A stretch of DNA of 64,000 nt. It comes from Gallionella sp. (GTDB taxonomy: Bacteria > Pseudomonadota > Gammaproteobacteria > Burkholderiales > Gallionellaceae). Under the pieces are notes generated by a model. The model saw only the letters and a program-made list of their open reading frames with translations, did not search any database and had not been told where the DNA came from. The position numbers and the translations under genes were made by a program. The stretch covers positions 1 to 64,000 of the forward strand of contig JAQVVH010000003.1 of NCBI GenBank assembly GCA_028699065.1, written 5' to 3'. Positions 9,201 through 16,418 of the stretch are shown here, piece after piece. Position 1 is the first letter of the stretch, and the number at the start of each line of letters is the position of its first letter.

Positions 9201-9473
9201 CGCAATTCCATTCTGTTGGTGGATTTCGTCAACCTGCAATTGCGTGACGGTGTGGATTTGCAGCATGCCGTTATCAATGCCGCGAGTGCGCGCGCCAAGC
9301 CCATTCTGCTAACGGGGCTGGCTGCGATGCTGGGCGCCTTGTTTATTCTCGATGACCCGATCTTTAACGGATTGGCGCTGGCGCTGATCTTTGGGATTCT
9401 GGTTTCGACGCTACTGACACTGGTCGTTATTCCTGTGCTTTATTACGCCTCTTTGTATCGTAAACAACCTTGA
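6273..9473 (+). CDS. RND-family efflux permease
   Basis: 1066-residue inner-membrane proton antiporter with the typical architecture: TM1, porter domain, TM2-7, a second porter domain and TM8-12. The proton-relay aspartates are present as Asp420-Asp421 in FSIGILVDDAIVVVENIHRR. This is the HAE-1-like signature rather than the heavy-metal form (DGAVV), so organic or sulfur-containing substrates are more likely than metal ions. The N terminus VTPREEEPQI differs from AcrB-like pumps and marks a separate subgroup. Its substrate is unknown. It sits between the adaptor and a DUF2892 peptide, all apparently under the two-cysteine ArsR-type repressor. The start ATG at 6273 is supported by homology of the first helix. 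Confidence 0.92.
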   Translation: MGISGRIAKLFLHSQMTPLLALVAVLLGVFAVAVTPREEEPQINVTMANVMIPYPGASAHDVMQSVATPAEQVLSQIAGVDHVYSVSQPGMAVITVQFKVGEAHVPSLVKLYDVVHSHADWLPSTQGVAQPIIKAKGIDDVPIVALTLWRENSLGGGVELTQVAHAIEAELKRVPGTREVSTLGATQRMVRVLLNPESLNAYRLTLQDVRGALQSANVSQNSGNLIRDNREMLVQTGSFLTNADEVRQLVIGVADNKPVFLRDVAEIRDGGDQPSSYVWFGTGPAAGDKQLSVHGEYPAVTVAVTKKPGANAVEIAEALMARVNELKGSVIPDDVQVSVTRNYGETANDKAMKLIKKLLFATAAVVALVWLAMGRREALVVGVAVLLTLAVTLFASWAYGFTLNRVSLFALIFSIGILVDDAIVVVENIHRRRAMAEHQPLSDIIPEAVDEVGGPTILATFTVIAALLPMAFVSGLMGPYMSPIPINASMGMVISLAVAFVITPWLVYRFSGAQHHKSTDERDTPLYRFFRDRLGPFLNREHGAKARRKLWLGILAAVMLAVSLAVVKLVVLKMLPFDNKSEFQIVVDMPSGTALEQTSGVLHEIGEYLATVPEVTDYQAYAGTAAPINFNGLVRQYYMRSAAGQGDLQVNLQDKHNRDRSSHEIATAVLKPVQEIAARWGAKVKVVEVPPGPPVMSPIVAEIYGPDYEGARQVAGKVRETFSQTKDIVSIDDTVTEPAPKLLLRVLQSKASLLGVAPHDIVDAIGMALSGQDVASLHDEHAKYAPPLRIGLPPEQLSRIDEVLKLKVRARDGALVPLSEVVQVVETQRDYPIYHKDLLPVVYVFGDMAGKLDSPLYGMFDINGQVSGEALDQGGSLESYFFKQPSDPYAGYALKWDGEWQVTFETFRDMGIAYAVGLVLIYLLVVAQFKSYIVPLIIMAPIPLTVIGVMPGHALFGSQFTATSMIGMIALAGIIVRNSILLVDFVNLQLRDGVDLQHAVINAASARAKPILLTGLAAMLGALFILDDPIFNGLALALIFGILVSTLLTLVVIPVLYYASLYRKQP

Positions 9474-9488
9474 GAACGGAGTTGATTG

Positions 9489-9701
9489 ATGAGTGCTGAA
9501 CGTGTTGTTCGAATTGTGGCCGGCTTTTTTGTGCTGCTGTCGCTTTCACTGGGTGTGGAAGCCAGCCCGTTGTTCGTGAGTAAACACTTTCTCTGGTTTA
9601 CCGCATTCGTGGGCGCCAACCTGTTTCAGAGCGGCTTTACCCGGATATGTCCCCTGACGACAATTCTCTCCAGATTCGGTGTTAAAAGCGGTTCTTGCTA
9701 A
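9489..9701 (+). CDS. DUF2892 (YgaP-like transmembrane) peptide
   Basis: 70-residue membrane peptide with two hydrophobic segments (about 8-25 and 31-48). Its core FVGANLFQSGFTRICPLTTIL matches the transmembrane domain of YgaP ([21 protein letters not shown]), including the single cysteine after the second helix. In YgaP this domain is fused to a rhodanese and acts in sulfur handling; here it stands alone. A second cysteine is the last residue. The ATG at 9489 follows GGAG and lies 16 bases after the permease stop, so it is in the same operon. The stop overlaps the start of the PglL-type gene. A role in moving or binding sulfane sulfur is inference. Confidence 0.85.
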   Translation: MSAERVVRIVAGFFVLLSLSLGVEASPLFVSKHFLWFTAFVGANLFQSGFTRICPLTTILSRFGVKSGSC

Positions 9702-11464
9702 AACACCGATTTGCCGCCGTTGATTTTCTGTCCATCAGTCTGGCGCTGGCCGGGCTGATGTGGGTCTTGCCCTTTCTGCACTATCGCCACCAGTATCCGC
9801 TGACGACGTTTTATCCGGAATGGTGGGCGGCACTGCTGGGTATTCTGGCTTTTTCCCCATTTGTGCTGCGGGCGGGCGCTGAAGGCCATTTCTCCCGCGT
9901 TCCCCGCATTATCCTGTTGCCGCTGGCGCTGGCCGGCGTTGTACTGCTGCAGTTCGCATTTGGAAAAATAGCCTATTTTGATCAGGCTTTGCTGTACCTC
10001 CTTTATTTTTTATTCGCTGCACTGTTGATGCAACTGGGGGCAATGCTGCGTGCTCATTTTGGTATGCAGCGGCTCGCGTTGTTTTTGGCCGTTGCGCTCT
10101 TGATAGGGACGGAGACCGGTGCATTGCTGGGCGTGTTACAGCATTTCCGCTGGTCAACGCCTTTGGATTCAGTGCTCGTGATGAAGGGTTCCGCTGCCGT
10201 GTACGGCAATTTGGCTCAGCCGAATCACTATGCCAATTATCTGGCGCTTGGTCTGATTTCCCTGGGGTTGCTCTGGCAGCAAAAGCGCCTGGGTGCGATC
10301 AGTACCGTGTTGTTGGCTCTTCCCTTGTTGCTGACGCTGGCACTTAGCGGTTCGCGCAGTTCTTGGCTCTATTTGCTGATGCTGTCCACGTTGTCCTGGT
10401 TTTGGATGCGGCATGATCCGCAAAACCGCGGGTTGTTTCGCTACAGTTTGATCTTGCTGGCCGGCTTTGTCGCCGTGCATGGCTGGGTTCGGCTGCCTTT
10501 CATGCAGGGCGCGGATGCGGGGTTGGACACCTTACAGCGCCTTTTTGCGGAAACGGCTTCAGGCTCGATCCGGCTTTACCTGTGGCAGGAAGCCGGACAG
10601 GTCTTCATGGCTTATCCCTGGCTGGGCGCCGGTTTTGGCCAATTCGCCTGGCTGCATTTTCAGCTCCAGCCTGAGATGGGCTTCGGCACGGTTCAAGGCT
10701 TGTACAACAATGCCCACAACTTGGTTTTTCAGGTTGCGGCAGAAGCCGGGTTGGCCGGCCTTGTCGCGTTGCTGTTGCCCCTGGGGTTGTGGCTGCGCAG
10801 CCTGCGCCGTATACCGATTGACCCTGTGCACTGGTGGGCGCTGGCTTTGCTGGGCGTGCTGGCGATACATAGTTTGCTGGAATATCCGCTCTGGTACGCG
10901 TTTTTTCTGGGCATTGCCGCGTTGCTGCTGGGCGCCCTAGATACGGCGCATTATGCGTTGTCGTTACCGCGCCTTGCCCGCGCCTTGGCTGCAGGGGTCG
11001 TTCTGCTCGGGACATTTATTCTTGTCCAGCTGCGTGTGGACTATCGACAGATGGAGCAGGTTTTGAGCCTGCGTGCGGCCTCGGCCAGTGCGGGCGCTGA
11101 AATTGACGAGAGACGCCGTAACGGCCTCATGGCGGCTTATACCAGCCCGCTGCTGTCACCGTACGCGGAATTTTTTATCAGCGGGTCGATGGATATTTCG
11201 CCGGAACGCTTGCCGCAGAAACTGGCGCTCAATACGCGGGTGCTGCATTTTGTGCCTATTGGGGGCGTGGCTTACAGGCAGGCATTGTTACTGGCGCAGG
11301 ATGGGCAGGATGGTGCCGCCCGTATTGCGTTGTTGCGGGCCATGTATTCCTACCCGGCGCAGTTTGACAAGGTGTGCGCGCAATTGGCCCATTTGGCGGA
11401 GAAGGATCCCCCGCATTTTTCCGCTCTGCTAGAATTCGCCCTTCAAAAGAAACAGGAGTTGTAA
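9695..11464 (+). CDS. PglL/PilO-type O-oligosaccharyltransferase (Wzy_C family)
   Basis: 589-residue polytopic membrane enzyme with about a dozen hydrophobic helices and a soluble C-terminal tail (from about 450). Family hallmarks are readable in order: AQPNHYANYLALG, LSGSRSSW, AYPWLGAGFGQF, NNAHNLVFQVAAEAGL and HSLLEYPLWYAFFLG. The last is typical of PglL/PilO enzymes that move lipid-linked glycans onto pilin or other periplasmic proteins, rather than of LPS ligases; O-antigen polymerase remains an alternative. No pilin or glycan-synthesis gene is in the window. The frame opens with TTG at 9695, overlapping the DUF2892 stop by seven bases; an internal ATG near 9758 is another possible start. 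The N terminus is therefore uncertain. Confidence 0.85.
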   Translation: MLKHRFAAVDFLSISLALAGLMWVLPFLHYRHQYPLTTFYPEWWAALLGILAFSPFVLRAGAEGHFSRVPRIILLPLALAGVVLLQFAFGKIAYFDQALLYLLYFLFAALLMQLGAMLRAHFGMQRLALFLAVALLIGTETGALLGVLQHFRWSTPLDSVLVMKGSAAVYGNLAQPNHYANYLALGLISLGLLWQQKRLGAISTVLLALPLLLTLALSGSRSSWLYLLMLSTLSWFWMRHDPQNRGLFRYSLILLAGFVAVHGWVRLPFMQGADAGLDTLQRLFAETASGSIRLYLWQEAGQVFMAYPWLGAGFGQFAWLHFQLQPEMGFGTVQGLYNNAHNLVFQVAAEAGLAGLVALLLPLGLWLRSLRRIPIDPVHWWALALLGVLAIHSLLEYPLWYAFFLGIAALLLGALDTAHYALSLPRLARALAAGVVLLGTFILVQLRVDYRQMEQVLSLRAASASAGAEIDERRRNGLMAAYTSPLLSPYAEFFISGSMDISPERLPQKLALNTRVLHFVPIGGVAYRQALLLAQDGQDGAARIALLRAMYSYPAQFDKVCAQLAHLAEKDPPHFSALLEFALQKKQEL

Positions 11465-11465
11465 C

Positions 11466-11876
11466 GTGCAGTTTGTTATCGATAATATTTTCCCCATTAC
11501 CATTGCGTTGCTAAGCGGCTTCATGCTGTTCTGGACAACCTTTGGTAACCGTATCCGTGGTATCAAGGAGGTGGATTGTCAGGGCGCGATGCAGCTTATC
11601 AACCACAAGCAGGCGATCGTGCTTGATGTGCGCGAGGATAGCGAATACAAGTCCGGCCATGTACTGAATGCCAAACACATCCCGCTGGGTAAGCTGGGTC
11701 AGCGGCTGGGTGAGCTGGAAAAGTATCGCGATCAACCTGTTGTGGTCATTTGCCGCAGCGGCAATCGTTCCTGCACTGCCAGCGCGCAGCTTGGGAAGCA
11801 GGGTTTCAGCCAGGTCTACAATCTGAATGGCGGTGTCATGGCCTGGCAAAAAGCCAATTTGCCTTTGGAGAAATAA
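11466..11876 (+). CDS. membrane-anchored rhodanese-like sulfurtransferase
   Basis: 136-residue protein with one N-terminal transmembrane helix (about 6-25) and a single rhodanese domain (about 35-132). The active-site loop CRSGNRS carries the catalytic cysteine at residue 96, so it should accept sulfane sulfur as a persulfide. Only one base separates it from the PglL-type stop, and its TAATG end is shared with the grxC start. Rhodanese-grxC-secB-gpsA is a recurrent order in betaproteobacteria. This argues that the gene is ancestral here and not necessarily part of the ArsR/RND block. Confidence 0.92.
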   Translation: MQFVIDNIFPITIALLSGFMLFWTTFGNRIRGIKEVDCQGAMQLINHKQAIVLDVREDSEYKSGHVLNAKHIPLGKLGQRLGELEKYRDQPVVVICRSGNRSCTASAQLGKQGFSQVYNLNGGVMAWQKANLPLEK

Positions 11877-12133
11877 TGGCTAAGGTGGTGATGTATTGCA
11901 CGGCCGTATGCCCTTATTGCGTCCGAGCGGAAATGTTGCTCAAGCGCAAGGGTGTGAACGAGATCGAAAAAATCCGCGTGGACTTGCAGCCGGAACAGCG
12001 TGATGCGATGACTGAAAAAACCGGACGGCGCACAGTCCCGCAGATTTATATCAACGACCGCCATGTTGGCGGATATGACGACTTGGTCGAGCTGGACAGC
12101 GAAGGCGAGCTGTCCGCGCTTCTGGCCCAATAA
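11876..12133 (+). CDS. grxC: glutaredoxin 3
   Basis: 85-residue thioredoxin-fold redox protein with the dithiol active site Cys12-Pro-Tyr-Cys15. The GSH-binding features TVPQIYI and GGYDDL are present. It reduces disulfides or glutathionylated proteins in the cytosol with glutathione. The ATG at 11876 shares a base with the rhodanese stop (TAATG), so the two are translationally coupled; the frame is open further upstream but that part overlaps the rhodanese gene and is not used. Confidence 0.95.
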   Translation: MAKVVMYCTAVCPYCVRAEMLLKRKGVNEIEKIRVDLQPEQRDAMTEKTGRRTVPQIYINDRHVGGYDDLVELDSEGELSALLAQ

Positions 12134-12152
12134 CTTTTAACAGGGAGACGGT

Positions 12153-12656
12153 ATGACTGAAAGCAATACACAGGAAAACGAACAGCAGGCAAGCGAGCAG
12201 GCCAGCAACCAGCCGATGTTCAATATGGAAAAAATTTACGTCAAGGATGTCTCGCTGGAGATCCCCAATGCGCCGCAGGTTTTTCTGGTGCGCGAGAATC
12301 CGCAGATTGATGTGCAACTGAGTTCGCAGGCCGCCGGCATCGACGACGGCGTATTTGAAGTGATTGTGACGGCTACCGTGACGACCAAGGTCGAGGACAA
12401 AGTCATGTTTCTGGTTGAGGCAAAACAAGCCGGCATTTTCCAGATTCGCAATGTGCCCGCACCGGAGCTGGAAGCGATTCTGGCGGTGATGTGTCCGAAC
12501 ATTCTTTTCCCCTACCTGCGCGAAGTGGTTTCTGACTTGTCCGTGCGGGCCGGTTTCGCGCCCGTATTGCTGAACCCGATCAACTTTGAAGTGTTGTACC
12601 AGCAACGGAAACAGCAACAGCAGGCGGCGGCCGAGGCTCCTGCGACTACGCACTAA
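12153..12656 (+). CDS. secB: SecB protein-export chaperone
   Basis: 167-residue cytosolic tetrameric chaperone that keeps preproteins unfolded and hands them to SecA. The conserved body runs from FNMEKIYVKDVSLEIPNAPQVF to LLNPINFEVLYQQR. The N-terminal 20 residues (Glu/Gln/Asn-rich) and the Gln/Ala-rich tail are disordered extensions. A GGGAGACGG ribosome site precedes the ATG. Its stop overlaps the next start (TAATG). Confidence 0.96.
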   Translation: MTESNTQENEQQASEQASNQPMFNMEKIYVKDVSLEIPNAPQVFLVRENPQIDVQLSSQAAGIDDGVFEVIVTATVTTKVEDKVMFLVEAKQAGIFQIRNVPAPELEAILAVMCPNILFPYLREVVSDLSVRAGFAPVLLNPINFEVLYQQRKQQQQAAAEAPATTH

Positions 12657-13105
12657 TGCACTACCGGCGTGCCTGGCGGGTAATGGGGCTGTTTCTGGCA
12701 TTTTTGCCGGGCAGCGTGGCAGCGGTTGACTATGTGTCCGTTGCTACGCCGAGTGCCATTCTGTACGACGCGCCCTCGGCTCAGGCTCAGAAGCTGTTTG
12801 TCGTGAACCGGCACATGCCGCTGGAACAGGTGGTCGTGCTGGCCAACTGGGTCAAGGTGCGTGACCGCACCGGCGGTTTGTACTGGGTAGAAAAACAATC
12901 TCTGGGCAATGTTCGTTATGTGCTGGTGTCGTCGCCGCTGATTGAGATGCGTGCAGCGGCTGATGCGTCTTCCGCGCTGGTTTGCCAGGTCAGGCAGCAG
13001 GTGTTGCTCGAACGGCTCGAATCTGCGGGCGGCGGCTGGCTCAAGGTGCGTCATCCGGACGGCGAGACCGGTTATGTGCGCAGTGCCGAAGTCTGGGGTG
13101 ACTGA
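12656..13105 (+). CDS. exported SH3-like domain protein
   Basis: 149-residue protein with a signal peptide (about 1-24, cleavage near VAA/VDY) and two bacterial SH3-like repeats (about 25-80 and 88-147). Each repeat starts with a segment of the type 'val-x-x-x-x-ile-x-x-asp/ala-ala/pro' and contains a Trp-Val/Leu-Lys-Val-Arg strand. Such modules usually bind cell-wall peptides. Its location between secB and gpsA with one-base and three-base junctions shows it belongs to the same transcript. No specific function is known to me. Confidence 0.8.
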   Translation: MHYRRAWRVMGLFLAFLPGSVAAVDYVSVATPSAILYDAPSAQAQKLFVVNRHMPLEQVVVLANWVKVRDRTGGLYWVEKQSLGNVRYVLVSSPLIEMRAAADASSALVCQVRQQVLLERLESAGGGWLKVRHPDGETGYVRSAEVWGD

Positions 13106-13108
13106 GCC

Positions 13109-14095
13109 GTGAATGTTACCGTGCTCGGCGCAGGTGCCTGGGGAACCGCGCTCGCGATCAGCCTGGCCGCAAATCACCGTGTAACCCTGTGGGCGCGCGA
13201 CGAGGCTCAGGTGGAAGCGATGCGTGCGGCGCGCAGCAACCAGCGTTACTTGCCGGACATTCGCTTTCCCGACCGGCTTTCGCTCAGTGCCAATCTGTCG
13301 GCTGCGCTGGCGGTGGCGGACCTGGCGATCATTGCCACGCCGGCATCCGCGTTGCGGGGCATGTTGCGCGACCTGGCCGCGATGCCGAATCGTTTCGGTG
13401 TCGTGTGGCTGTGCAAGGGATTTGAGCCCGAAACGGCAAAACTGCCGCATCAGGTGGTCGAGGAGGCGTTGCCGGCCAGTTTTGCGCGCGGTGTTTTATC
13501 CGGTCCGAGTTTTGCCCAAGAGGTTGCCCGTGGCCTGCCGACGGCACTGACGTTCGCATCGGCCGATCCCGAATTTGCCCATGACACGGCGCAGGCACTA
13601 CATCACGCGCGCTTGCGGATTTATGCCAGCACCGATGTGGCTGGGGTTGAAGTGGGCGGGGCGGTCAAGAATGTGATGGCGATTGCGGCGGGGATTTGCG
13701 ATGGCTTGCGCCTTGGTCATAATGCTCGTGCGGCTTTGCTGACGCGCGGTCTTGCAGAAATAACCCGGCTAGGTTTGAAGTTGGGTGGACGATCCGAAAC
13801 CCTTGCCGGACTGGCAGGCGCGGGCGATCTGATTCTGACCTGCACCGGCGATCTGTCGCGTAATCGCCAGGTCGGCCTGCTCCTCGCGCAGCAACAAAAT
13901 CTCCCGGATATTCTCGAGCGTTTGGGACATGTCGCCGAAGGGGTTTACACCGCGCGCGAAGTGCACCGGCTGGCACAACGTCTCGGGGTCGATATGCCGA
14001 TTTCCGAGGCCGTCTATCAAGTGCTTTACGAACAGGTGCCCGCCAGTGACGCGGTGACCGCGCTGCTCAGCCGAGCACCCAATCACGAATCCTGA
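13109..14095 (+). CDS. gpsA: NAD(P)H-dependent glycerol-3-phosphate dehydrogenase
   Basis: 328-residue cytosolic enzyme reducing dihydroxyacetone phosphate to glycerol 3-phosphate, the first step of phospholipid synthesis. The Rossmann motif is VLGAGAWGTALA (residues 4-15), and the catalytic lysine lies in GGAVKNVMAIAAGI (about 190). Start is GTG at 13109, three bases after the SH3-protein stop. It converges on trmL with a single base between the two stop codons and no visible terminator. Confidence 0.96.
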   Translation: MNVTVLGAGAWGTALAISLAANHRVTLWARDEAQVEAMRAARSNQRYLPDIRFPDRLSLSANLSAALAVADLAIIATPASALRGMLRDLAAMPNRFGVVWLCKGFEPETAKLPHQVVEEALPASFARGVLSGPSFAQEVARGLPTALTFASADPEFAHDTAQALHHARLRIYASTDVAGVEVGGAVKNVMAIAAGICDGLRLGHNARAALLTRGLAEITRLGLKLGGRSETLAGLAGAGDLILTCTGDLSRNRQVGLLLAQQQNLPDILERLGHVAEGVYTAREVHRLAQRLGVDMPISEAVYQVLYEQVPASDAVTALLSRAPNHES

Positions 14096-14096
14096 G

Positions 14097-14567
14097 TCAG
14101 TTTTCCGCGGCCCCCGCAAAGCCGCATTGCCGCCAGGCCTCATACACGGTCACGGCCACCGTGTTCGATAAATTCAAACTGCGATTATCCGGACGCATCG
14201 GCAGGCGCAAACGTTGTTCCGCCGGGAAAAGCGCAAGGATATCTGCGGGAAGGCCGCGACTTTCCGGCCCGAACAGGAAGGCATCTCCGGCCCGGTAGCA
14301 AACTTGTTGGAAGGGTTGCGATCCTTTGGTGGTGAGCGCAAAGACGCGTGACGGATCGAACGTGGCGAGGCAGTCCTCCAGCGTATCGTGCACTTGCAGT
14401 GTCGCGAACTCGTGATAATCCAGGCCGGCGCGAATGAGCTGCTTGTCCTCCAGGGCAAATCCCAGCGGCCGAATCAGATGCAGCTGGCTGCCGGTGTTGG
14501 CGCAGAGCCGGATGATGTTGCCGGTATTCGGCGGAATTTCGGGCTGATACAGAATGACGTGAAACAT
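14097..14567 (-). CDS. trmL: tRNA (cytidine/uridine-34-2'-O)-methyltransferase
   Basis: 156-residue SPOUT-fold methyltransferase that 2'-O-methylates the wobble base of tRNA-Leu isoacceptors in E. coli. Conserved blocks are [26 protein letters not shown] at the N terminus, [10 protein letters not shown] (the SAM-binding knot) and [16 protein letters not shown] near the C terminus. The ATG at 14567 gives the canonical start; the open frame upstream overlaps comF. It is 58 bases downstream of the comF stop on the same strand, with its own -10-like box in that gap. Confidence 0.95.
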   Translation of the reverse strand: MFHVILYQPEIPPNTGNIIRLCANTGSQLHLIRPLGFALEDKQLIRAGLDYHEFATLQVHDTLEDCLATFDPSRVFALTTKGSQPFQQVCYRAGDAFLFGPESRGLPADILALFPAEQRLRLPMRPDNRSLNLSNTVAVTVYEAWRQCGFAGAAEN

Positions 14568-14594
14568 CGGCGCGGCTGAGAAAATCGACGCGCC

Positions 14595-14600
14595 ATTATA
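14595..14600 (-). promoter_or_regulatory. candidate -10 box for trmL
   Basis: Perfect TATAAT on the minus strand in the 58-base comF-trmL gap, followed by GGCGCG. The -35 region is not recognisable. Transcription would begin about 20 bases before the trmL ATG. Confidence 0.4.
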
Positions 14601-14625
14601 AGCAGAATTTTCCGGCTGCCCGGGC

Positions 14626-15366
14626 TCAAAATGGCGCCGCGTTTTGCGACCGGTGTGGCAATGTCCGAGCCACGACCCATGCTTCGATCCAAACGGCGCC
14701 CGCTTTGCGGATGGCCTGTGCCAGCGCATTCAAACTTGCGCCGGTGGTCATCACGTCGTCGATCAGGGCAACCCTTTTGCCGGTCAGATCAACATCGCAA
14801 ACAAATGCATCCTTCATATTGCGCTCGCGTTCACGCCAATGCAGTGCGGACTGTGCGGGTGTATCGCGCACCCGATGGCAAGCCGTCGGCAGCAGCGAAA
14901 TTGAATGCTGTCGCGCCACAACGTGAGCCAGCAGCAAGGCCTGGTTGTAGCCGCGTTCGCGCAACTTCAGCGGGTGCAGCGGCATCGGGATGACGCAATC
15001 AGGGCGTTGCTCCGGGGTGATACCTTGCGCCAGTTGGCTTCCCAGCGCGTGCGCCAATACCAGCTGGTCGGCGTATTTCATGGCCTGAATCAAGTGATTA
15101 ACGGGAAATTGATAGGCGAATACCGCACTTGTGCGATCGAAGCCTGGCGGATGTTGGAGGCAATTGCCGCAGAGATCGCCGCCGCCCCTATTGGGCAGCG
15201 CGCAGCAGGGGCAACGCGGTCCTTGCAGATAGGGCAGACTGGCGAGACAGGCGTGGCAGAAGTGTCCCGTACGACTCATTATTCCGCACAAGGCGCAAGG
15301 TTGCGCGGGCAACAGTTGCCCAATTTTTGAGCGGATAGATAAACCGGTTTGACGCAAGATTGACAA
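14626..15366 (-). CDS. comF: ComF-family phosphoribosyltransferase
   Basis: 246-residue protein. A zinc-ribbon-like N terminus (paired cysteines in CALCG, CHAC, CPCC and CGNC, residues about 24-72) is followed by a type I phosphoribosyltransferase domain with the PRPP loop [13 protein letters not shown] (about 198-210). Members are required for DNA uptake in naturally competent bacteria; the biochemical reaction is not settled. No ATG is available before the first cysteine pair, so translation likely starts at TTG 15366. The gene is divergent from bioB with 56 bases between the two starts. Confidence 0.88.
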   Translation of the reverse strand: MSILRQTGLSIRSKIGQLLPAQPCALCGIMSRTGHFCHACLASLPYLQGPRCPCCALPNRGGGDLCGNCLQHPPGFDRTSAVFAYQFPVNHLIQAMKYADQLVLAHALGSQLAQGITPEQRPDCVIPMPLHPLKLRERGYNQALLLAHVVARQHSISLLPTACHRVRDTPAQSALHWRERERNMKDAFVCDVDLTGKRVALIDDVMTTGASLNALAQAIRKAGAVWIEAWVVARTLPHRSQNAAPF

Positions 15367-15422
15367 CCCGGGCTCCTTTCGGGATCATCGGCGGCCTTTA
15401 TTCCCCCGCATGGTATGCCACT

Positions 15423-16418
15423 ATGACCACTCAAACCATAGAATTCGTTCGTCCTGCACCGGCGCAAAACGCCCCGCAGCGCTGGTCTGTCGAAGCCATT
15501 AAAACGCTGTTTGAGCTACCCTTCGCCGATCTCCTGTTTCGCGCACAACAAATCCACCGCGAACATTTCGATCCGAATGCGGTGCAGCTTTCCACACTGT
15601 TATCAATCAAGACCGGCGGATGTTCGGAAGACTGCGGCTATTGTCCGCAATCCGCTTTCCACGATGCCGGGGTCGAGAACCGCAAGATGCTGGAAGTGGC
15701 GGCTGTCATCAAGGCGGCCCAGGCCGCCCAGGCGGCGGGCGCTGACCGCTTCTGCATGGGCGCTGCCTGGCGTGAACCCAGCGCGGAGGATATGGCTGCG
15801 GTGGTCGAGATGGTGAAGGAGGTCAAGGCGCTGGGTATGGAAACGTGTGCGACACTCGGCATGCTGGACGATGCCCAGACGGAACAATTGCGTCAGGCCG
15901 GGCTCGATTACTACAACCACAATCTTGATACGTCACCGGAGTTTTACGGTGACATCATCAGTACGCGCGACTACCAGGATCGTCTCAATACGCTGGAGCG
16001 CGTGCGCAAGGCCGGTATGCATGTGTGCAGCGGCGGCATCGTCGGCATGGGCGAAAGTTTGATCCAGCGTGCCGGACTGATTGCACAGCTGGCGAATATG
16101 AACCCTTATCCGGAAAGCGTGCCGATCAACAATCTTGTGAAAGTCGAAGGCACGCCGCTGGCGAATCAGGCCGATCTGGATCCGCTCGATTTCGTGCGGA
16201 CCATCGCCGTCGCACGCATCACCATGCCGACTGCGCGCGTGCGCCTTTCGGCCGGGCGCCAGCAGATGTCGGAAGCCGTGCAGGCCCTGTGTTTTCTTGC
16301 CGGGGCAAATTCCATTTTCTACGGCGACCAGCTCCTGACCACTGGCAATCCGGATGTCGAGCGCGACCGGGCGCTGCTGGATAAGCTGGGTATGTATCCG
16401 TTTGCCGAAGCGCACTGA
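15423..16418 (+). CDS. bioB: biotin synthase
   Basis: 331-residue radical-SAM enzyme that inserts sulfur into dethiobiotin. The CxxxCxxC cluster motif is Cys67, Cys71, Cys74 ([13 protein letters not shown]), and the second-cluster ligands lie in FCMGAAWR and ETCATLG. The ATG at 15423 is preferred over an in-frame upstream start at 15360. A possible promoter upstream is TTGACA (15360-15365), 17 bases, GATCAT (15383-15388), which overlaps the comF start. It is the first gene of bioBFHCD; its TGATG junction couples it to bioF. Confidence 0.96.
   Translation: MTTQTIEFVRPAPAQNAPQRWSVEAIKTLFELPFADLLFRAQQIHREHFDPNAVQLSTLLSIKTGGCSEDCGYCPQSAFHDAGVENRKMLEVAAVIKAAQAAQAAGADRFCMGAAWREPSAEDMAAVVEMVKEVKALGMETCATLGMLDDAQTEQLRQAGLDYYNHNLDTSPEFYGDIISTRDYQDRLNTLERVRKAGMHVCSGGIVGMGESLIQRAGLIAQLANMNPYPESVPINNLVKVEGTPLANQADLDPLDFVRTIAVARITMPTARVRLSAGRQQMSEAVQALCFLAGANSIFYGDQLLTTGNPDVERDRALLDKLGMYPFAEAH

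Noticed and set aside
13109-14143. Missing terminator between convergent gpsA and trmL as a sign of rearrangement
   Set aside because: One-base convergent spacing occurs in compact genomes and both genes are complete; no junction sequence suggests rearrangement.
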